Translations under genes and position numbers: made by a program
Notes under the pieces: model-generated
Told to the model about the DNA's origin: nothing
The model's input: only the letters and a program-made list of their open reading frames with translations
Database searches by the model: none
NCBI GenBank assembly: GCA_963760735.1
Contig: CAVXEB010000004.1
Span: 1,116,001-1,180,000 of the forward strand
DNA: 64,000 nt
Reading direction: 5' to 3'
Origin: CF-46 sp963760735
GTDB lineage: Bacteria > Chloroflexota > Limnocylindria > Limnocylindrales > CSP1-4
Part shown: positions 10,642 through 19,523 of the stretch, in pieces
How positions within the stretch are numbered: position 1 is the first letter of the stretch
Layout: each line of letters begins with the position of its first letter

Positions 10642-10704
10642 GCTCGGGCTCGGGGAGCCCGGCCGGCCAAGTGCCGGTGAAGGGTCCCCTGCTATCCATC
10701 TCGC

Positions 10705-11511
10705 ATGTCCCCGATGGACACGGAGCCGTCGCGCTTGGCGATCGAGACCGGCCGCGCGATCGCCGACGCCCGCCGGGCGCTCGGATGGTCGCAGCGCGAC
10801 CTCACAACTCGAGCCGTGGTACCGCAGTCGGCCATCTCGCGCCTCGAGCGCGGCCGTCGCAGCGCGATCGATCTCGCCGCGCTCGAACGGATCGCTGGGC
10901 GGCTGGGTGCCCGGATGAGCCTCGTGTTCGAAGCGCCATTCCTCGACGATCGCCGAGCCCAGCGTGACCGCGTCCATGCCCGCTGCGTCGGGTATGCCGC
11001 ATCGCGATTGCGCCGGGCCGGCTGGCTCGTCATGTCCGAGGTCGAGATCGACGGTGCGTTCGGCCCCGGCTGGATCGACATCCTGGCATTCCATCAGCAG
11101 GCCGCCGTCCTGCTGGTCGTGGAGGTGAAGACGGAGATCCGCGACCTCGGCCGGATCCAGCGAACGCTTGCCTGGTACGAGCGTCGCGCGCCGGCGGCAG
11201 CCCGGCGCGCGGGATGGTGGCCCCGACGGACGCACGCCACCCTGCTCCTCCTGGCCACCGATGTCGTCGACGGCGCACTTCGGGACAATCGCGTGATCGC
11301 GGCCGAGGCGTTCACTGGCCGAGCGCGACAGCTGGTATCGTTCGTCGCCGGTCCGCGTGACGGTCCGCCGCCTGGACGAAGTCTGGCGATGATCGATCCG
11401 CTCAGCCGGCGTCAAGCGTGGATCCGGCCGACGCGGCTCGATGGCCGGCGGACTCCTGCGCCCTACGCCGATTACGCAGCGGTCGTCCGCGGGATGAGTC
11501 TGCGGCCGTGA
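10705..11511 (+). CDS. XRE-type HTH fused to a PD-(D/E)XK nuclease-like domain
   Basis: 268 aa, start ATG 10705 (a second ATG at 10714 is possible; neither has a clear Shine-Dalgarno). Residues ~12-68 are an XRE/Cro-C1 helix-turn-helix (WSQRDLTTRAVVPQSAISR, then LERGRRSAIDLAALERIAGRL). Residues ~85-200 look like a restriction-endonuclease-like core: E112 in an N-terminal helix/strand region, D125 in GWIDILAF, and E140-V-K142 in LLVVEVKTEI, the order E...D...ExK of the PD-(D/E)XK superfamily. The C-terminus (~200-268) is Arg/Pro-rich. No methyltransferase or toxin-antitoxin partner is adjacent. The gene is bracketed by two pairs of GAGTCC-N4-GGACTC palindromes, and the third copy overlaps its own stop codon. 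It could be a regulator, a defence or housekeeping nuclease, or a small selfish element. The HTH call is firm; the nuclease fold is inferred from motif order. Confidence 0.8.
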   Translation: MSPMDTEPSRLAIETGRAIADARRALGWSQRDLTTRAVVPQSAISRLERGRRSAIDLAALERIAGRLGARMSLVFEAPFLDDRRAQRDRVHARCVGYAASRLRRAGWLVMSEVEIDGAFGPGWIDILAFHQQAAVLLVVEVKTEIRDLGRIQRTLAWYERRAPAAARRAGWWPRRTHATLLLLATDVVDGALRDNRVIAAEAFTGRARQLVSFVAGPRDGPPPGRSLAMIDPLSRRQAWIRPTRLDGRRTPAPYADYAAVVRGMSLRP

Positions 11512-11525
11512 GTCCTGGAGGACTC
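11510..11525. repeat. Palindrome copy 3: GAGTCC-TGGA-GGACTC
   Basis: 6-bp perfect arms and a 4-nt centre, overlapping the TGA stop (11509-11511) of the HTH/nuclease-like gene. It could act as a terminator hairpin, although no T-run follows, or as a second protein-binding site. Confidence 0.7.
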
Positions 11526-11603
11526 GGGCCGAGGGCGGCCACCCACGACCCAGCGCCGGAGCGGCAAAGAACGGGTAGCGCCTCGCGTGCCGGACGGCGG
11601 ATT

Positions 11604-11619
11604 GAGTCCGGGTGGACTC
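11604..11619. repeat. Palindrome copy 4: GAGTCC-GGGT-GGACTC
   Basis: 6-bp perfect arms and a 4-nt centre, 94 bp after copy 3 and 41 nt before the preferred start of the FAD oxidase gene. The 94-bp spacing almost repeats the 96-bp spacing of copies 1 and 2. Confidence 0.7.
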
Positions 11620-11660
11620 TCGGCGTGCGGATGCCGTTCGCCGGCAGATACGATCGCGCG

Positions 11661-13058
11661 ATGGGCCATCCCCTTCTGGACCCCGCGACCGCGATCAGCT
11701 ATTGGCTGGCGGCCTCGCCGGCCGGGCCCGTCCGCCCGACGCTCCGCGGTGACGCCGTCGCCGACGTCGTCGTGGTCGGGGCCGGCTTCACCGGCCTCTG
11801 GACGGCGCTCGCCCTGACCGACACGGACCCGTCGATCCGGGTGACCGTCCTCGAGCAGGAGACCGTCGGGTTCGGCGCGAGCGGCCGCAACGGGGGCTTC
11901 TGCCAGGCGTCGCTGACCCACGGTCTGGCGAACGGGATCCGCCACTTTCCCGATGAGGTCGCCGTCCTCGAGGCGGAGGGGGTCGCCAGCCTGGCGGCGC
12001 TCGTCGCCTTCACGCGCGAGCACGAGATCGACTGCGACCTCGAGGAGACGGGCGACCTGTCGGTCGCGGACCAGCCGTACCAGGTCGAGGAGTTCCGGGC
12101 CTGGGTCGACGAGGCGGCCGAGTGGGGCGAGGAGCTGGTGTTCCTCGACCGTAATGCCGTCCAGGCCGAGGTCCACTCGCCGCTCTGGCAGGCGGGCCTG
12201 TACCAGCCGCCGGGCCGCGGCGTGCTCGTCGATCCCGCGAAGCTCGTCCGCGGCCTGGCCCGCGTCTGCGACGAGCGTGGCGTGACGATGCACGAACGAA
12301 CCCGGGTGACCGGCGTCGAGCGTCGGGCCGGCGGCGTGCGACTGACGACCGACGGCGGGGCGACCCTCGATGCCGCGCATGTCGTCGTCGCGACGTCCGC
12401 CTACTCGGGCTGGGTCCGCCGCCTGTCGTCGCACTTCGTGCCCGTCTACGACTACGCGATCGTGTCCGAGCCGCTCACGCCCGGCCAGCGGGATTCGATC
12501 GGCTGGCACCGACGCCAAGGGATGTCCGATGCCAACAACCAGTTCCACTACTTCCGGCTGACGGCCGACGATCGGATCCTGTGGGGCGGCTACGACGCGA
12601 TCTACTACCGAAACAACGGGATCGGGCCTGCCTTCGATCGACGGCCCGCGACATTCGACCGGCTCGACGCGCAGTTCCGACGGGCCTTTCCCCAGCTCGC
12701 CGACCTGCGGTTCCCGTACCGCTGGGGCGGGGCGATCGACACGACGTCGCGGTTCACGGTCACCTTCGGCCAGGCGCTGGGCGGGCGGCTGACGTACGCG
12801 CTCGGCTACACCGGGCTCGGCGTCGGGGCCAGCCGCTGGGCCGGCGGCGTGGTTCGCGACTTCATCCTCCGGCCGGACTCGGAGCTGCTGCGGCTGCGGT
12901 TTGTCCGGAGCAGGCCGTTCCCGTTCCCGCCCGAGCCGCTCCGGTCGTGGGCCGTCAACACGGTCCGCCACGAGCTCAACCGGGCCGATCGCAACGAGGG
13001 CCGCCGGGGGATCCTGCTCCGGACGCTGGACGCGCTCGGGATCGGCTTCGACTCCTGA
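11661..13058 (+). CDS. FAD-dependent amino-acid/amine oxidoreductase (DAO family)
   Basis: 465 aa from ATG 11661 (MGHPLLDPAT); an in-frame ATG at 11631 would add ten residues, and neither has a good Shine-Dalgarno. The Rossmann dinucleotide motif VVVGAGFTGLWTALAL begins at ~38, with the acidic ribose-binding end of strand 2 at VLEQE (~67) and the second FAD segment FGASGRNGGFCQ at ~73-84. The substrate domain follows, then the C-terminal Gly-rich FAD segment ALGYTGLGVGASRWAGG at ~380. This is the arrangement of DadA/gamma-glutamylputrescine oxidase-type enzymes, which oxidise a C-N bond with O2 or a quinone. Substrate unknown. Confidence 0.88.
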   Translation: MGHPLLDPATAISYWLAASPAGPVRPTLRGDAVADVVVVGAGFTGLWTALALTDTDPSIRVTVLEQETVGFGASGRNGGFCQASLTHGLANGIRHFPDEVAVLEAEGVASLAALVAFTREHEIDCDLEETGDLSVADQPYQVEEFRAWVDEAAEWGEELVFLDRNAVQAEVHSPLWQAGLYQPPGRGVLVDPAKLVRGLARVCDERGVTMHERTRVTGVERRAGGVRLTTDGGATLDAAHVVVATSAYSGWVRRLSSHFVPVYDYAIVSEPLTPGQRDSIGWHRRQGMSDANNQFHYFRLTADDRILWGGYDAIYYRNNGIGPAFDRRPATFDRLDAQFRRAFPQLADLRFPYRWGGAIDTTSRFTVTFGQALGGRLTYALGYTGLGVGASRWAGGVVRDFILRPDSELLRLRFVRSRPFPFPPEPLRSWAVNTVRHELNRADRNEGRRGILLRTLDALGIGFDS

Positions 13059-13068
13059 CCGGATTCGA

Positions 13069-13100
13069 AGGGCCCCATCGGCTCGTGCCGGCGGGGCCCT
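13069..13100. terminator. Bidirectional hairpin terminator candidate
   Basis: AGGGCCCC at 13069-13076 and GGGGCCCT at 13093-13100 form perfect 8-bp arms around a 16-nt loop that itself can pair (GGC/GCC). It lies between the convergent ends of the FAD oxidase (13058) and the PhoX-like gene (13161). There is no U-tract, as is usual for GC-rich bacteria. Confidence 0.6.
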
Positions 13101-13160
13101 CCCGTCTCGCCGCGGTGGGCCTACGCGCCGTCGATCCGGATCAGCAGAAGCTGTCCGCCT

Positions 13161-14675
13161 TCACGCTTCTGGGTGAGCCCGCTCGGGTTCACCGGGTCCG
13201 GATTCCGTCTCGACGAAGACGTTGTGTGCCTGGACGTTGATCAGGAATGCCCCATGGCCAAAGTACTCGGAGGCATCGACGACTCCAGACGTCTCCCAGT
13301 CCGCCGTCGGATCAGCCGCGACGGCGACGGCCGTCATCGTCCCGGTGGCGAGGTCATAGCGCCAAAGCCGCGCATTGGTGGCGCCGGGGAACCGGTTGTG
13401 ACCGCCCGGATCCTCCGTGATCAGGATGCTGCCCTTCGTGGTCTCGACGTTGTCGGGCTGGTGCAGCGCCGCGACGTTGTTGTAGCCGCCGGCGTCGCCA
13501 TCGATGAGGACGGAGAGGCTGTCGACGACCGTCGGATCCTCGTCGTCGAGGACCATCTTGAAGATCCGGCCATTCGGAAACGGACCGGTGGTCCCGGCCG
13601 GAGCGCGGTCAAGCAATCCGGTCGTGGCGTTGCGCACCGCCCGCGGCTCACCCGTGTCGGCGAAGTACACGGTGTGCGGATCATTGCGGTCCGTCGCCAG
13701 GTCCTCGATCCGGATGAACTGGAACACGCCGTTTGCCCTGGACCAGTTCTCCAGCCCGGTCTGGTCACCGTCGGCGACGGCATCCGGGACGGCGATGAAG
13801 TGACCGCTCACGCTCGTGCCGAGACTCAGGTCGCCGTAGTCGTTGACACTCGTCACGTCCGACTTGAAGGCCAACAGGTGGCCCTGGTCGTTCCAGACGG
13901 CGTCCGCATTGGCGGCCGAATAGAGGTAGAGCTGCGACGCCGGCGCGCTGAACGTGTCGTCACCGGTCACGAGGACGGCCCGGTCATAGCCCGACACCGC
14001 AACGGAGTTCTCATGGTTCATCCGGCCCAGGCCGTAGATGGACCGGTATGACCCGGTCGCGACGTCGAGCGCGACGGCCACACCGGCTTGCTCCGGGTTC
14101 GAGCCGAAGGCCGGCGTCGCAGGCCACGCGGTGCCGGTCCGGTTGACGACGTCGGTCGCTTCCTCGTTCGTGAAGAGGATCTCCCGCGACCAACCCTGGG
14201 CCGGTCCGGCCAGGAAGTTGGAGCAGAACCGCTGGTAGTTCGCGCTCGACGGGATCGCGTACTCGCCCGACAGCACCTTGCCGTTGCCCCGCTTCAGGAC
14301 GAGGTGGCTGAGCTGCGCGTTGTCGAAGTCCACGAGGCCGATGCCCGTCGTCGCGTTGAAGGGGAACGGTACCTTCGAGGTCTCGTGGTTCACGTATACG
14401 TCGAGCGTTGACGTCCCGCCGGGTCGGATGGCGATGCCATCGGGGATCGACTCGAAGCGGTATCTCCCGATCGTCTCGCCGACGGTCAGCAGCGGCTGGA
14501 CCTCCACGCCCGAGACAAGCGGGGTGATCATCGAGGGCGCCTTGGTGCGGAACCCGGATTGGTCGCTGGCCGCGCCGGCCGCCATCGGTGCCGCGAGGCT
14601 GGTGCCAACCAGTGCGGACACGGCGATGCCGACAAGGCGCGTCAGGCGCGAGGAACCAGGACGAGAACGAGGCAT
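13161..14675 (-). CDS. Secreted PhoX-like (DUF839) protein
   Basis: 504 aa. Start ATG 14675 (MPRSRPGSSRLTRLVG) has a strong AGGAGGAG site 6 nt upstream; longer reading frames upstream are not needed. An N-terminal signal peptide is clear: basic n-region, hydrophobic ~12-32, small residues before ~35. The mature protein is rich in beta-propeller-like strands with DUF839/PhoX features: YVNHET at ~95, ILFTNEEATD at ~160, YGLGRMNHENSVAV at ~205, and an ITEDPGGHNRF segment at ~440. PhoX enzymes are calcium/iron-dependent alkaline phosphatases; many relatives have no tested activity, so phosphatase function is likely but not shown. It is transcribed alone, behind the hairpin at 14766. Confidence 0.82.
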   Translation of the reverse strand: MPRSRPGSSRLTRLVGIAVSALVGTSLAAPMAAGAASDQSGFRTKAPSMITPLVSGVEVQPLLTVGETIGRYRFESIPDGIAIRPGGTSTLDVYVNHETSKVPFPFNATTGIGLVDFDNAQLSHLVLKRGNGKVLSGEYAIPSSANYQRFCSNFLAGPAQGWSREILFTNEEATDVVNRTGTAWPATPAFGSNPEQAGVAVALDVATGSYRSIYGLGRMNHENSVAVSGYDRAVLVTGDDTFSAPASQLYLYSAANADAVWNDQGHLLAFKSDVTSVNDYGDLSLGTSVSGHFIAVPDAVADGDQTGLENWSRANGVFQFIRIEDLATDRNDPHTVYFADTGEPRAVRNATTGLLDRAPAGTTGPFPNGRIFKMVLDDEDPTVVDSLSVLIDGDAGGYNNVAALHQPDNVETTKGSILITEDPGGHNRFPGATNARLWRYDLATGTMTAVAVAADPTADWETSGVVDASEYFGHGAFLINVQAHNVFVETESGPGEPERAHPEA

Positions 14676-14765
14676 GGGACACTCCTCCTGCTCGCGGTCG
14701 CCGACAGGAAACTCGGGTCGGGGTTCGCGCCGACGGTCGACTGATCCGTTCATGGTGCCCCGAAC

Positions 14766-14793
14766 GACCGGTCGCGGGCAAACGCGACCGGTC
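14766..14793. terminator. Strong hairpin after the DUF885 gene
   Basis: GACCGGTCGCG at 14766-14776 and CGCGACCGGTC at 14783-14793 are perfect 11-bp arms with a 6-nt loop. On the minus strand this lies 20 nt past the DUF885 stop (14813) and before the PhoX-like gene, as expected for a terminator separating the two. A second inverted repeat, CTCCGGCG/CGCCGGAG at 14793-14823, spans the DUF885 stop codon. Confidence 0.65.
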
Positions 14794-14812
14794 TCCGGCG
14801 CAGGGAGGTCCC

Positions 14813-16495
14813 CTACGCCGGAGACGCGACCCAGATCGGGAGCTCGCGGGACAGCGTCGCGAGCGGGAGCGAGCCGTGGCCGAGGACCTGGTCGTGGAAC
14901 TCGCGGAGGTCGAACCGCGAGCCGTCGCGAGCCGCGATCTCGGCGCGCAGCCGCTCGATCTCGCGGCAACCGATCATGTAGGTCAGGGCCTGGCCCGGCC
15001 ACCCGATGTAGCGGTCGGTCTCGATCGCCGCGTCGGTCTCGGACAGGCCGGTTTCGAGCAGGAAGTCGATCGACTGCTGGCGGCTCCAGCGCAGCGCGTG
15101 GAGCCCGGTGTCGACGACCAGTCGGGCGGCTCGCCAGGCGACCGCGTCGAGCATCCCGAACCGCTCCGCGTCGTTGCGGAACAGGTCCATCTCGTCGGCG
15201 AGCTTCTCGCTGTACAGGCCCCAGCCCTCGACGTACGCACCGCCGACGATCCGGGCGCCGAGGCGGCGGAACGTCGAGAGCCGCGGGTTCTCCTGCTCGA
15301 GGGCGATCTGGAAGTGGTGTCCGGGAACCGCCTCGTGGTAGGTCGTCGTCGCGAGCTTCGTGTACTTCCGGCTCGGCAGGTCGTAGCCGTTGGCGTAGTA
15401 GATGCCCGGCCGCGAGCCGTCCGGCGCCGGGGGGAAGTAGTAGGCGAACGGAGCGTCCCGCTCCTTGAACTCCTCGACCGCCATCACCTCGACGCCCGAC
15501 GCCGGGAGCTGCCCGAAGAACCGCGGGGCGACGGCCATCGCCCGGTCGATGTCCTCGCGGGCCCTGCCCAGGAGCTCCTCCTTGGAGCCCGGTGTGTTCG
15601 ACGGGTCGTCGGCGAGCCGCTGTCGGTAGGCGGCGGGGCTGGCCGCCCCGGCGGCGCTCGCGATCGCGACCCGCCCCTCGTCGACCTTCGCGAGCTCCTC
15701 GAGGCCGATCTCATGGACCGCGGCCGGGTCGAGCTCGAGCGTCGTCCACGACCGGATCTGCGTCCGGTAGAGCGAGTCGCCGTTCGGCGCCGACCAGAGC
15801 CCGGGATCGTCGCGGGTCGCGTTCAGATAGTCCCCGCGGAGGACCTCGAAGAACGCCCGGTCGGCCGGGTAGACGACGGCCTCGGTCACCTTCCGGACGC
15901 GCTCCCGGTCGGCGTCGCTCGCGACGTTGACGAGGGCGGGCACGATCGCCTGGTCGATCGGGATCGCCAGCAGGCGCTCCAGCTGGGCGACCGTCCGATC
16001 GGCCACGATGCGAGGCGCGGTCAGGCCCGTGTCCAGGCCCTCCCGGAGGATGTCCGTGTTCGCCGCCATGTAGTCGCGATAGCTCTCGAGGCGGGCGATG
16101 AACTTGTCGAGACGCTCGGGCGTATCGGCCGGCTGGAACTGGCAGACCTGGGGCAGAAGCGTCTGCGGGCCACCGATCTGGTCGACGACCTTCAGCCGGT
16201 GGATCGCCTGGTCGTCCTCCTCGATGCTCTGGTCGGCGATCACGATCAGCATGTCGCGCGTGATCCGGTCCTCGACCGACAACCCCTCGGCCGGGATCGC
16301 CTCGGCGGCCGCCCTTGTCTCCTCCATGAGCCGACGCGCCCTGGCCCGGCCCGCCGGGCCGGGGTCCTCGAGGCGATCGGCGTAGCGCTCGTCACCGTAG
16401 ACGGTGGCGGTGGTCGGGTTCAGCTCGAGGATCGACTCCCAGAATCGGTCGGCGAGCTCGTCCACGGCGGACATGGGCTGGTCGAACTGGGTCAC
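14813..16495 (-). CDS. DUF885-family protein, probable metallopeptidase-like enzyme
   Basis: 560 aa, the family's normal length. DUF885 proteins are mostly alpha-helical and share the zinc-site-like motif seen here as TYHEAVPGHHFQIALEQE at ~380, followed by the GWGLYSEKLADEM segment at ~425. The motif order (HExxPGH, then a Glu-containing GWxxYxE block) recalls gluzincin carboxypeptidases, but biochemical function is known for few members. No signal peptide is visible, so it is probably cytoplasmic. It is not clearly in an operon: the next gene upstream starts 122 nt away on the same strand. Confidence 0.85.
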   Translation of the reverse strand: MTQFDQPMSAVDELADRFWESILELNPTTATVYGDERYADRLEDPGPAGRARARRLMEETRAAAEAIPAEGLSVEDRITRDMLIVIADQSIEEDDQAIHRLKVVDQIGGPQTLLPQVCQFQPADTPERLDKFIARLESYRDYMAANTDILREGLDTGLTAPRIVADRTVAQLERLLAIPIDQAIVPALVNVASDADRERVRKVTEAVVYPADRAFFEVLRGDYLNATRDDPGLWSAPNGDSLYRTQIRSWTTLELDPAAVHEIGLEELAKVDEGRVAIASAAGAASPAAYRQRLADDPSNTPGSKEELLGRAREDIDRAMAVAPRFFGQLPASGVEVMAVEEFKERDAPFAYYFPPAPDGSRPGIYYANGYDLPSRKYTKLATTTYHEAVPGHHFQIALEQENPRLSTFRRLGARIVGGAYVEGWGLYSEKLADEMDLFRNDAERFGMLDAVAWRAARLVVDTGLHALRWSRQQSIDFLLETGLSETDAAIETDRYIGWPGQALTYMIGCREIERLRAEIAARDGSRFDLREFHDQVLGHGSLPLATLSRELPIWVASPA

Positions 16496-16616
16496 CTGGG
16501 TTCTCCGGTGCGGATGGGTCGGGGGAGGCGCTCCGTCGACCCGGCTGGCGTTGCGCTGAGGGTAGCGCGGGGACCCGGATCGCGACGCGGACGAGTCCCG
16601 GGGCGAGCGACCTCCC

Positions 16617-19523
16617 CTACTCGCCGAACAGGTCGAGCTGCTCGCCGCTCCGCTCGACGAGCGGGTCCAGGCCGAGGTAGGGCTCGAGCGCGTCGAGGCT
16701 GATCTCGTCGCGGGCGAGGAACGACCGGAGGTGGTTCCACTTCAGGACATGCCAGTTGTCGCGCTCGAACGCCTCGCGGAGCAGCGGCGATCGCTCCAGC
16801 TTGTGGCGGACGAGCTCGGTCCGCTCGGGGGCGACGACGAGGAACCGCACGAGGCCTTCCTCCTGCGGGATCCGGGCATGACGACGGAGCACCGGCTCGC
16901 CCAGCATCGCGGTCCACTCCACCTCGAACAGGAACGCCATCTTGCGCCGGACATACCAGACGCAGTCGACGTCGGCGACGACCTCGGTCGCGCGGCTGAT
17001 GTGCGACAGCGGCACCTGCTGCTCGCGCTCGTCGAGCCAGTCGACGAGTTGGTTGCGACCGATCCGCCGGCCCTGCTCGCGTCGCCCGATCCAGACCGAC
17101 AGCCCGAGCCGGTGCCCGGCATCGGCGAGCAGCGCAATCAGCTCGCTGTGATCCTGGGCCCGGAGGAGCAGGTCGTCCCCGGTCACGATCCGGTCGGGAG
17201 TGCTGGCCCGGCTGCGATAGCTCTGGAGGCAGGCGCGGACGAGGGCCTCGTCGGGCAGGTCGTGACCGGCGAAGATCCCGGCGACACGCTGCAGGAACGC
17301 GGTCTCCGACAGCGGCCCGGCGGTCGAGAGCAGGCTGTAGACGGCCCATTCCACGCGGTCCGAGACGGGGACGGCGGCGGCCTCGCGATCCCGGCCCTCG
17401 CTCAGCCACCAGCGGCCGGGCGCGACCTCGACGAGGCGGTCCCGACCGGCGGTCGCGAGGCCGTCGCCGATCAGTCCGAGCAGCGCCTCGACCGGATCCG
17501 TGGGGGTCTCGGCCGGTCGGACGAACCGTCGCGTCCGGACGCTCGGCTCGCCTCGGTCGTCGGCGTCGCCGGCCTCCGGCCAGGCCGTCGCGCCGCCGCG
17601 GACCGAGGACCGGCCGGTGGTGCCTCGCTCCGGGGCGGTCGGTCCGGGGCGGTCGCGCGGATCGGGGTCGCCGTCGGGCTCCGGGGTCGGGACCACTGAC
17701 AGGCCGCGATCCGCGACCAGCCGGCGGAGCTGGCCGGCCCGATCGAGACCGACGAGGATCTCGCCGAGGAGGCGATCGGCGCTGGCCGGCTCGCCGCGCG
17801 CCTTCAGGCTCTCCACGGCGACGTCGACGACGGTCCTCGACACGTCGGCGGCGGAGAACGGCCGGCGGTCGATCCGCTCGGCCGGGCTGAACAAGCCGGC
17901 GCCCGGGACGATCTCGGGGTCGCCGGCGCCACCCGGCGTCGTCGAGAGCGTGACGTTGGCCCGGGTTCGCGGTGTCGGCGGCGGCACGGCGCCGGGCGGC
18001 AGGAGCTCGACGCTGCCGAGGCCCTCGTTGTCGCCGTCGCCGAGTCGCGCCGAGAGCAGGCGGAAGCCGGCCTCGACGCCGCCGAGCGCCGCCCCGACGA
18101 GCGCCTCGGAGCCACCGTCGACGAGGAAGACGACTCGTCCGTCCCGGGCGATCGACGGCTCGACGGACGCCAGCGACCGGGCGAGCGCGGCGGCCTGCCA
18201 GCCCCACGGCGCCCGGATCGCCGGCCCGGACAGCGCCGCCAGCGGGAGCCCGACCGCGGCCTCGGACCCGAGCGTCCAGGCGGTCGCCCAGTAGGTCATC
18301 GACAGCCGCTCCTGGTTCGGACGGACGGGCGGCTGGCCGAGGACGAGCCGGACCCGCCGGCGGAGGCTGCCGGAGCCGTCCCAGCCGCGTCCCGCCGATG
18401 CCTCGGCGCCGATCGCGCGCGTGGTCGACGGCCCGGCGATCGCGACGACGGCGGTGGCGCTGCCCTCGTCGAGGGCCTGAAGGTCGTTCCCGAGCCGGGC
18501 CTGGACCGCGCCGCCCGGACCGCTCTCGAGCCGCTGGATGAAGCCTCGGACCGTCCGGATCCCGTCCTCGAACGCGAGCCACGGGTTCCGCTCCCGCCAC
18601 GGACCCGGGCTCGGGGCCCGGACACGACCGGCCTGGATCCGGAGCGACCCGACGCGGTGTGGATGCCCGTTCAGCCGGCTTGCCGGGAGCAGGGCATGGA
18701 GGAACGCGAGGCGGAGGGCGGCCTCGACCGGTGCCGCCCGGAGATCGCCCTCGATCGAGTCGAGGATCGCCGCCAGCCCGGCAAGCTGGCGCGGCGTGTG
18801 GAGATCGAGCAGCCCGTCGACGAGCCCCGTCGCGCCCTCGACCACCGGGAAGCGATCGCGCAGACGGGCTCGAGTCGCCGCGTGATCGGCGGGCGTCGTC
18901 CGGGCTCGCCCGATGTCGGTCTCGTCCAGGTCCGCCGTCCGCTGGTCACCGCCGCGGAGCCCGCGGCAGACCGGACAGGAGTAGATCTTCCGGGCACCGG
19001 GCTGATCGTCGCCGTTCCGGCCGTCGACGCGGCCCGTGTCCGGATCCTCCGGATCCTCATCCAGGTCGACCGCGGCGGCCGATTCGCGCACGGAATCCTC
19101 GTCCGGTCCGTCCTGGGTCGGCCAGACGATCTCGTCGACGACGAGCGACCGACGGCATGTCGCGCAGCGGGTGGCGAACTGCTCGCCGACCGCGACCTTC
19201 AAGCTGGTCTGTCCGTGAGGCGAGGCGCCCATGGCCTGGAACGCGGCATCGAGGTGGCGGAGATCCGGCGGCCGGAGGACGAGCTCGGCGAGGAGCCGGG
19301 TGAGCGGGGTCGACTCGAGGCTCGCGACGCGGCGCTGGCGGTCGACGGCGGCGCGGCCGACCCAGCCCCCACGACCGGCCAGGTCGAGAACGACGTCACC
19401 CGGCTTCGCGAGGCTGTCGATCCGGGCCTCGACGAGGGCAGGCGGCGGTGGCGGCGCGAGCCGCTCGAAGAACGGGAGCGTGAACCCCGGCTCCGCTCGG
19501 ACCAGGGGTGCGCGACCGGCCAT
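16617..19523 (-). CDS. Large protein resembling a degenerate Zn-ribbon adenine-specific DNA methylase
   Basis: 968 aa. The N-terminal ~125 residues resemble the start of COG1743-type DNA methylases: an SAM-site-like VLDLAGRGGWVGRAAV at ~45-60 where functional enzymes have DPFxGxG, then LESTPLTRLLAEL. Two CxxC pairs, CATC at ~120 and CPVC at ~180, could form the family's inserted zinc ribbon. The catalytic (D/N)PPY position appears as GQPPVRPNQ at ~397, so the acid/amide and Tyr are lost. A long, partly disordered region (~620-680) follows, then helical segments, and near ~850-870 a D-CVW...FLFEVEW pattern recalls a nuclease-like core. No restriction partner is adjacent. Methylation activity is unlikely as written; a DNA-binding or regulatory role is inference. 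Confidence 0.65.
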   Translation of the reverse strand: MAGRAPLVRAEPGFTLPFFERLAPPPPPALVEARIDSLAKPGDVVLDLAGRGGWVGRAAVDRQRRVASLESTPLTRLLAELVLRPPDLRHLDAAFQAMGASPHGQTSLKVAVGEQFATRCATCRRSLVVDEIVWPTQDGPDEDSVRESAAAVDLDEDPEDPDTGRVDGRNGDDQPGARKIYSCPVCRGLRGGDQRTADLDETDIGRARTTPADHAATRARLRDRFPVVEGATGLVDGLLDLHTPRQLAGLAAILDSIEGDLRAAPVEAALRLAFLHALLPASRLNGHPHRVGSLRIQAGRVRAPSPGPWRERNPWLAFEDGIRTVRGFIQRLESGPGGAVQARLGNDLQALDEGSATAVVAIAGPSTTRAIGAEASAGRGWDGSGSLRRRVRLVLGQPPVRPNQERLSMTYWATAWTLGSEAAVGLPLAALSGPAIRAPWGWQAAALARSLASVEPSIARDGRVVFLVDGGSEALVGAALGGVEAGFRLLSARLGDGDNEGLGSVELLPPGAVPPPTPRTRANVTLSTTPGGAGDPEIVPGAGLFSPAERIDRRPFSAADVSRTVVDVAVESLKARGEPASADRLLGEILVGLDRAGQLRRLVADRGLSVVPTPEPDGDPDPRDRPGPTAPERGTTGRSSVRGGATAWPEAGDADDRGEPSVRTRRFVRPAETPTDPVEALLGLIGDGLATAGRDRLVEVAPGRWWLSEGRDREAAAVPVSDRVEWAVYSLLSTAGPLSETAFLQRVAGIFAGHDLPDEALVRACLQSYRSRASTPDRIVTGDDLLLRAQDHSELIALLADAGHRLGLSVWIGRREQGRRIGRNQLVDWLDEREQQVPLSHISRATEVVADVDCVWYVRRKMAFLFEVEWTAMLGEPVLRRHARIPQEEGLVRFLVVAPERTELVRHKLERSPLLREAFERDNWHVLKWNHLRSFLARDEISLDALEPYLGLDPLVERSGEQLDLFGE

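Larger units (their letters stand above)
10326..10704. promoter_or_regulatory. Intergenic region upstream of the HTH/nuclease-like gene, with inverted repeats
   Basis: 379 nt between divergent genes, with no convincing ORF. It holds a perfect inverted repeat CTCGT-TCGAATC-ACGAG at 10460-10476, an overlapping GAGAC-ATCGACC-GTCTC at 10474-10490, and the two 20-nt palindromes listed separately. An incomplete copy of their half site (CCGAGTC) lies at about 10424. The composition is visibly less GC-rich than the flanking coding DNA around 10450-10500. It must contain promoters for both flanking genes, but I cannot name -35/-10 boxes with confidence. Confidence 0.55.

Noticed and set aside
10524..11620. 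Full restriction-modification system around the HTH/nuclease-like gene
   Set aside because: No methyltransferase motif is found in either flanking gene; neighbours are an aminotransferase and an FAD oxidase.
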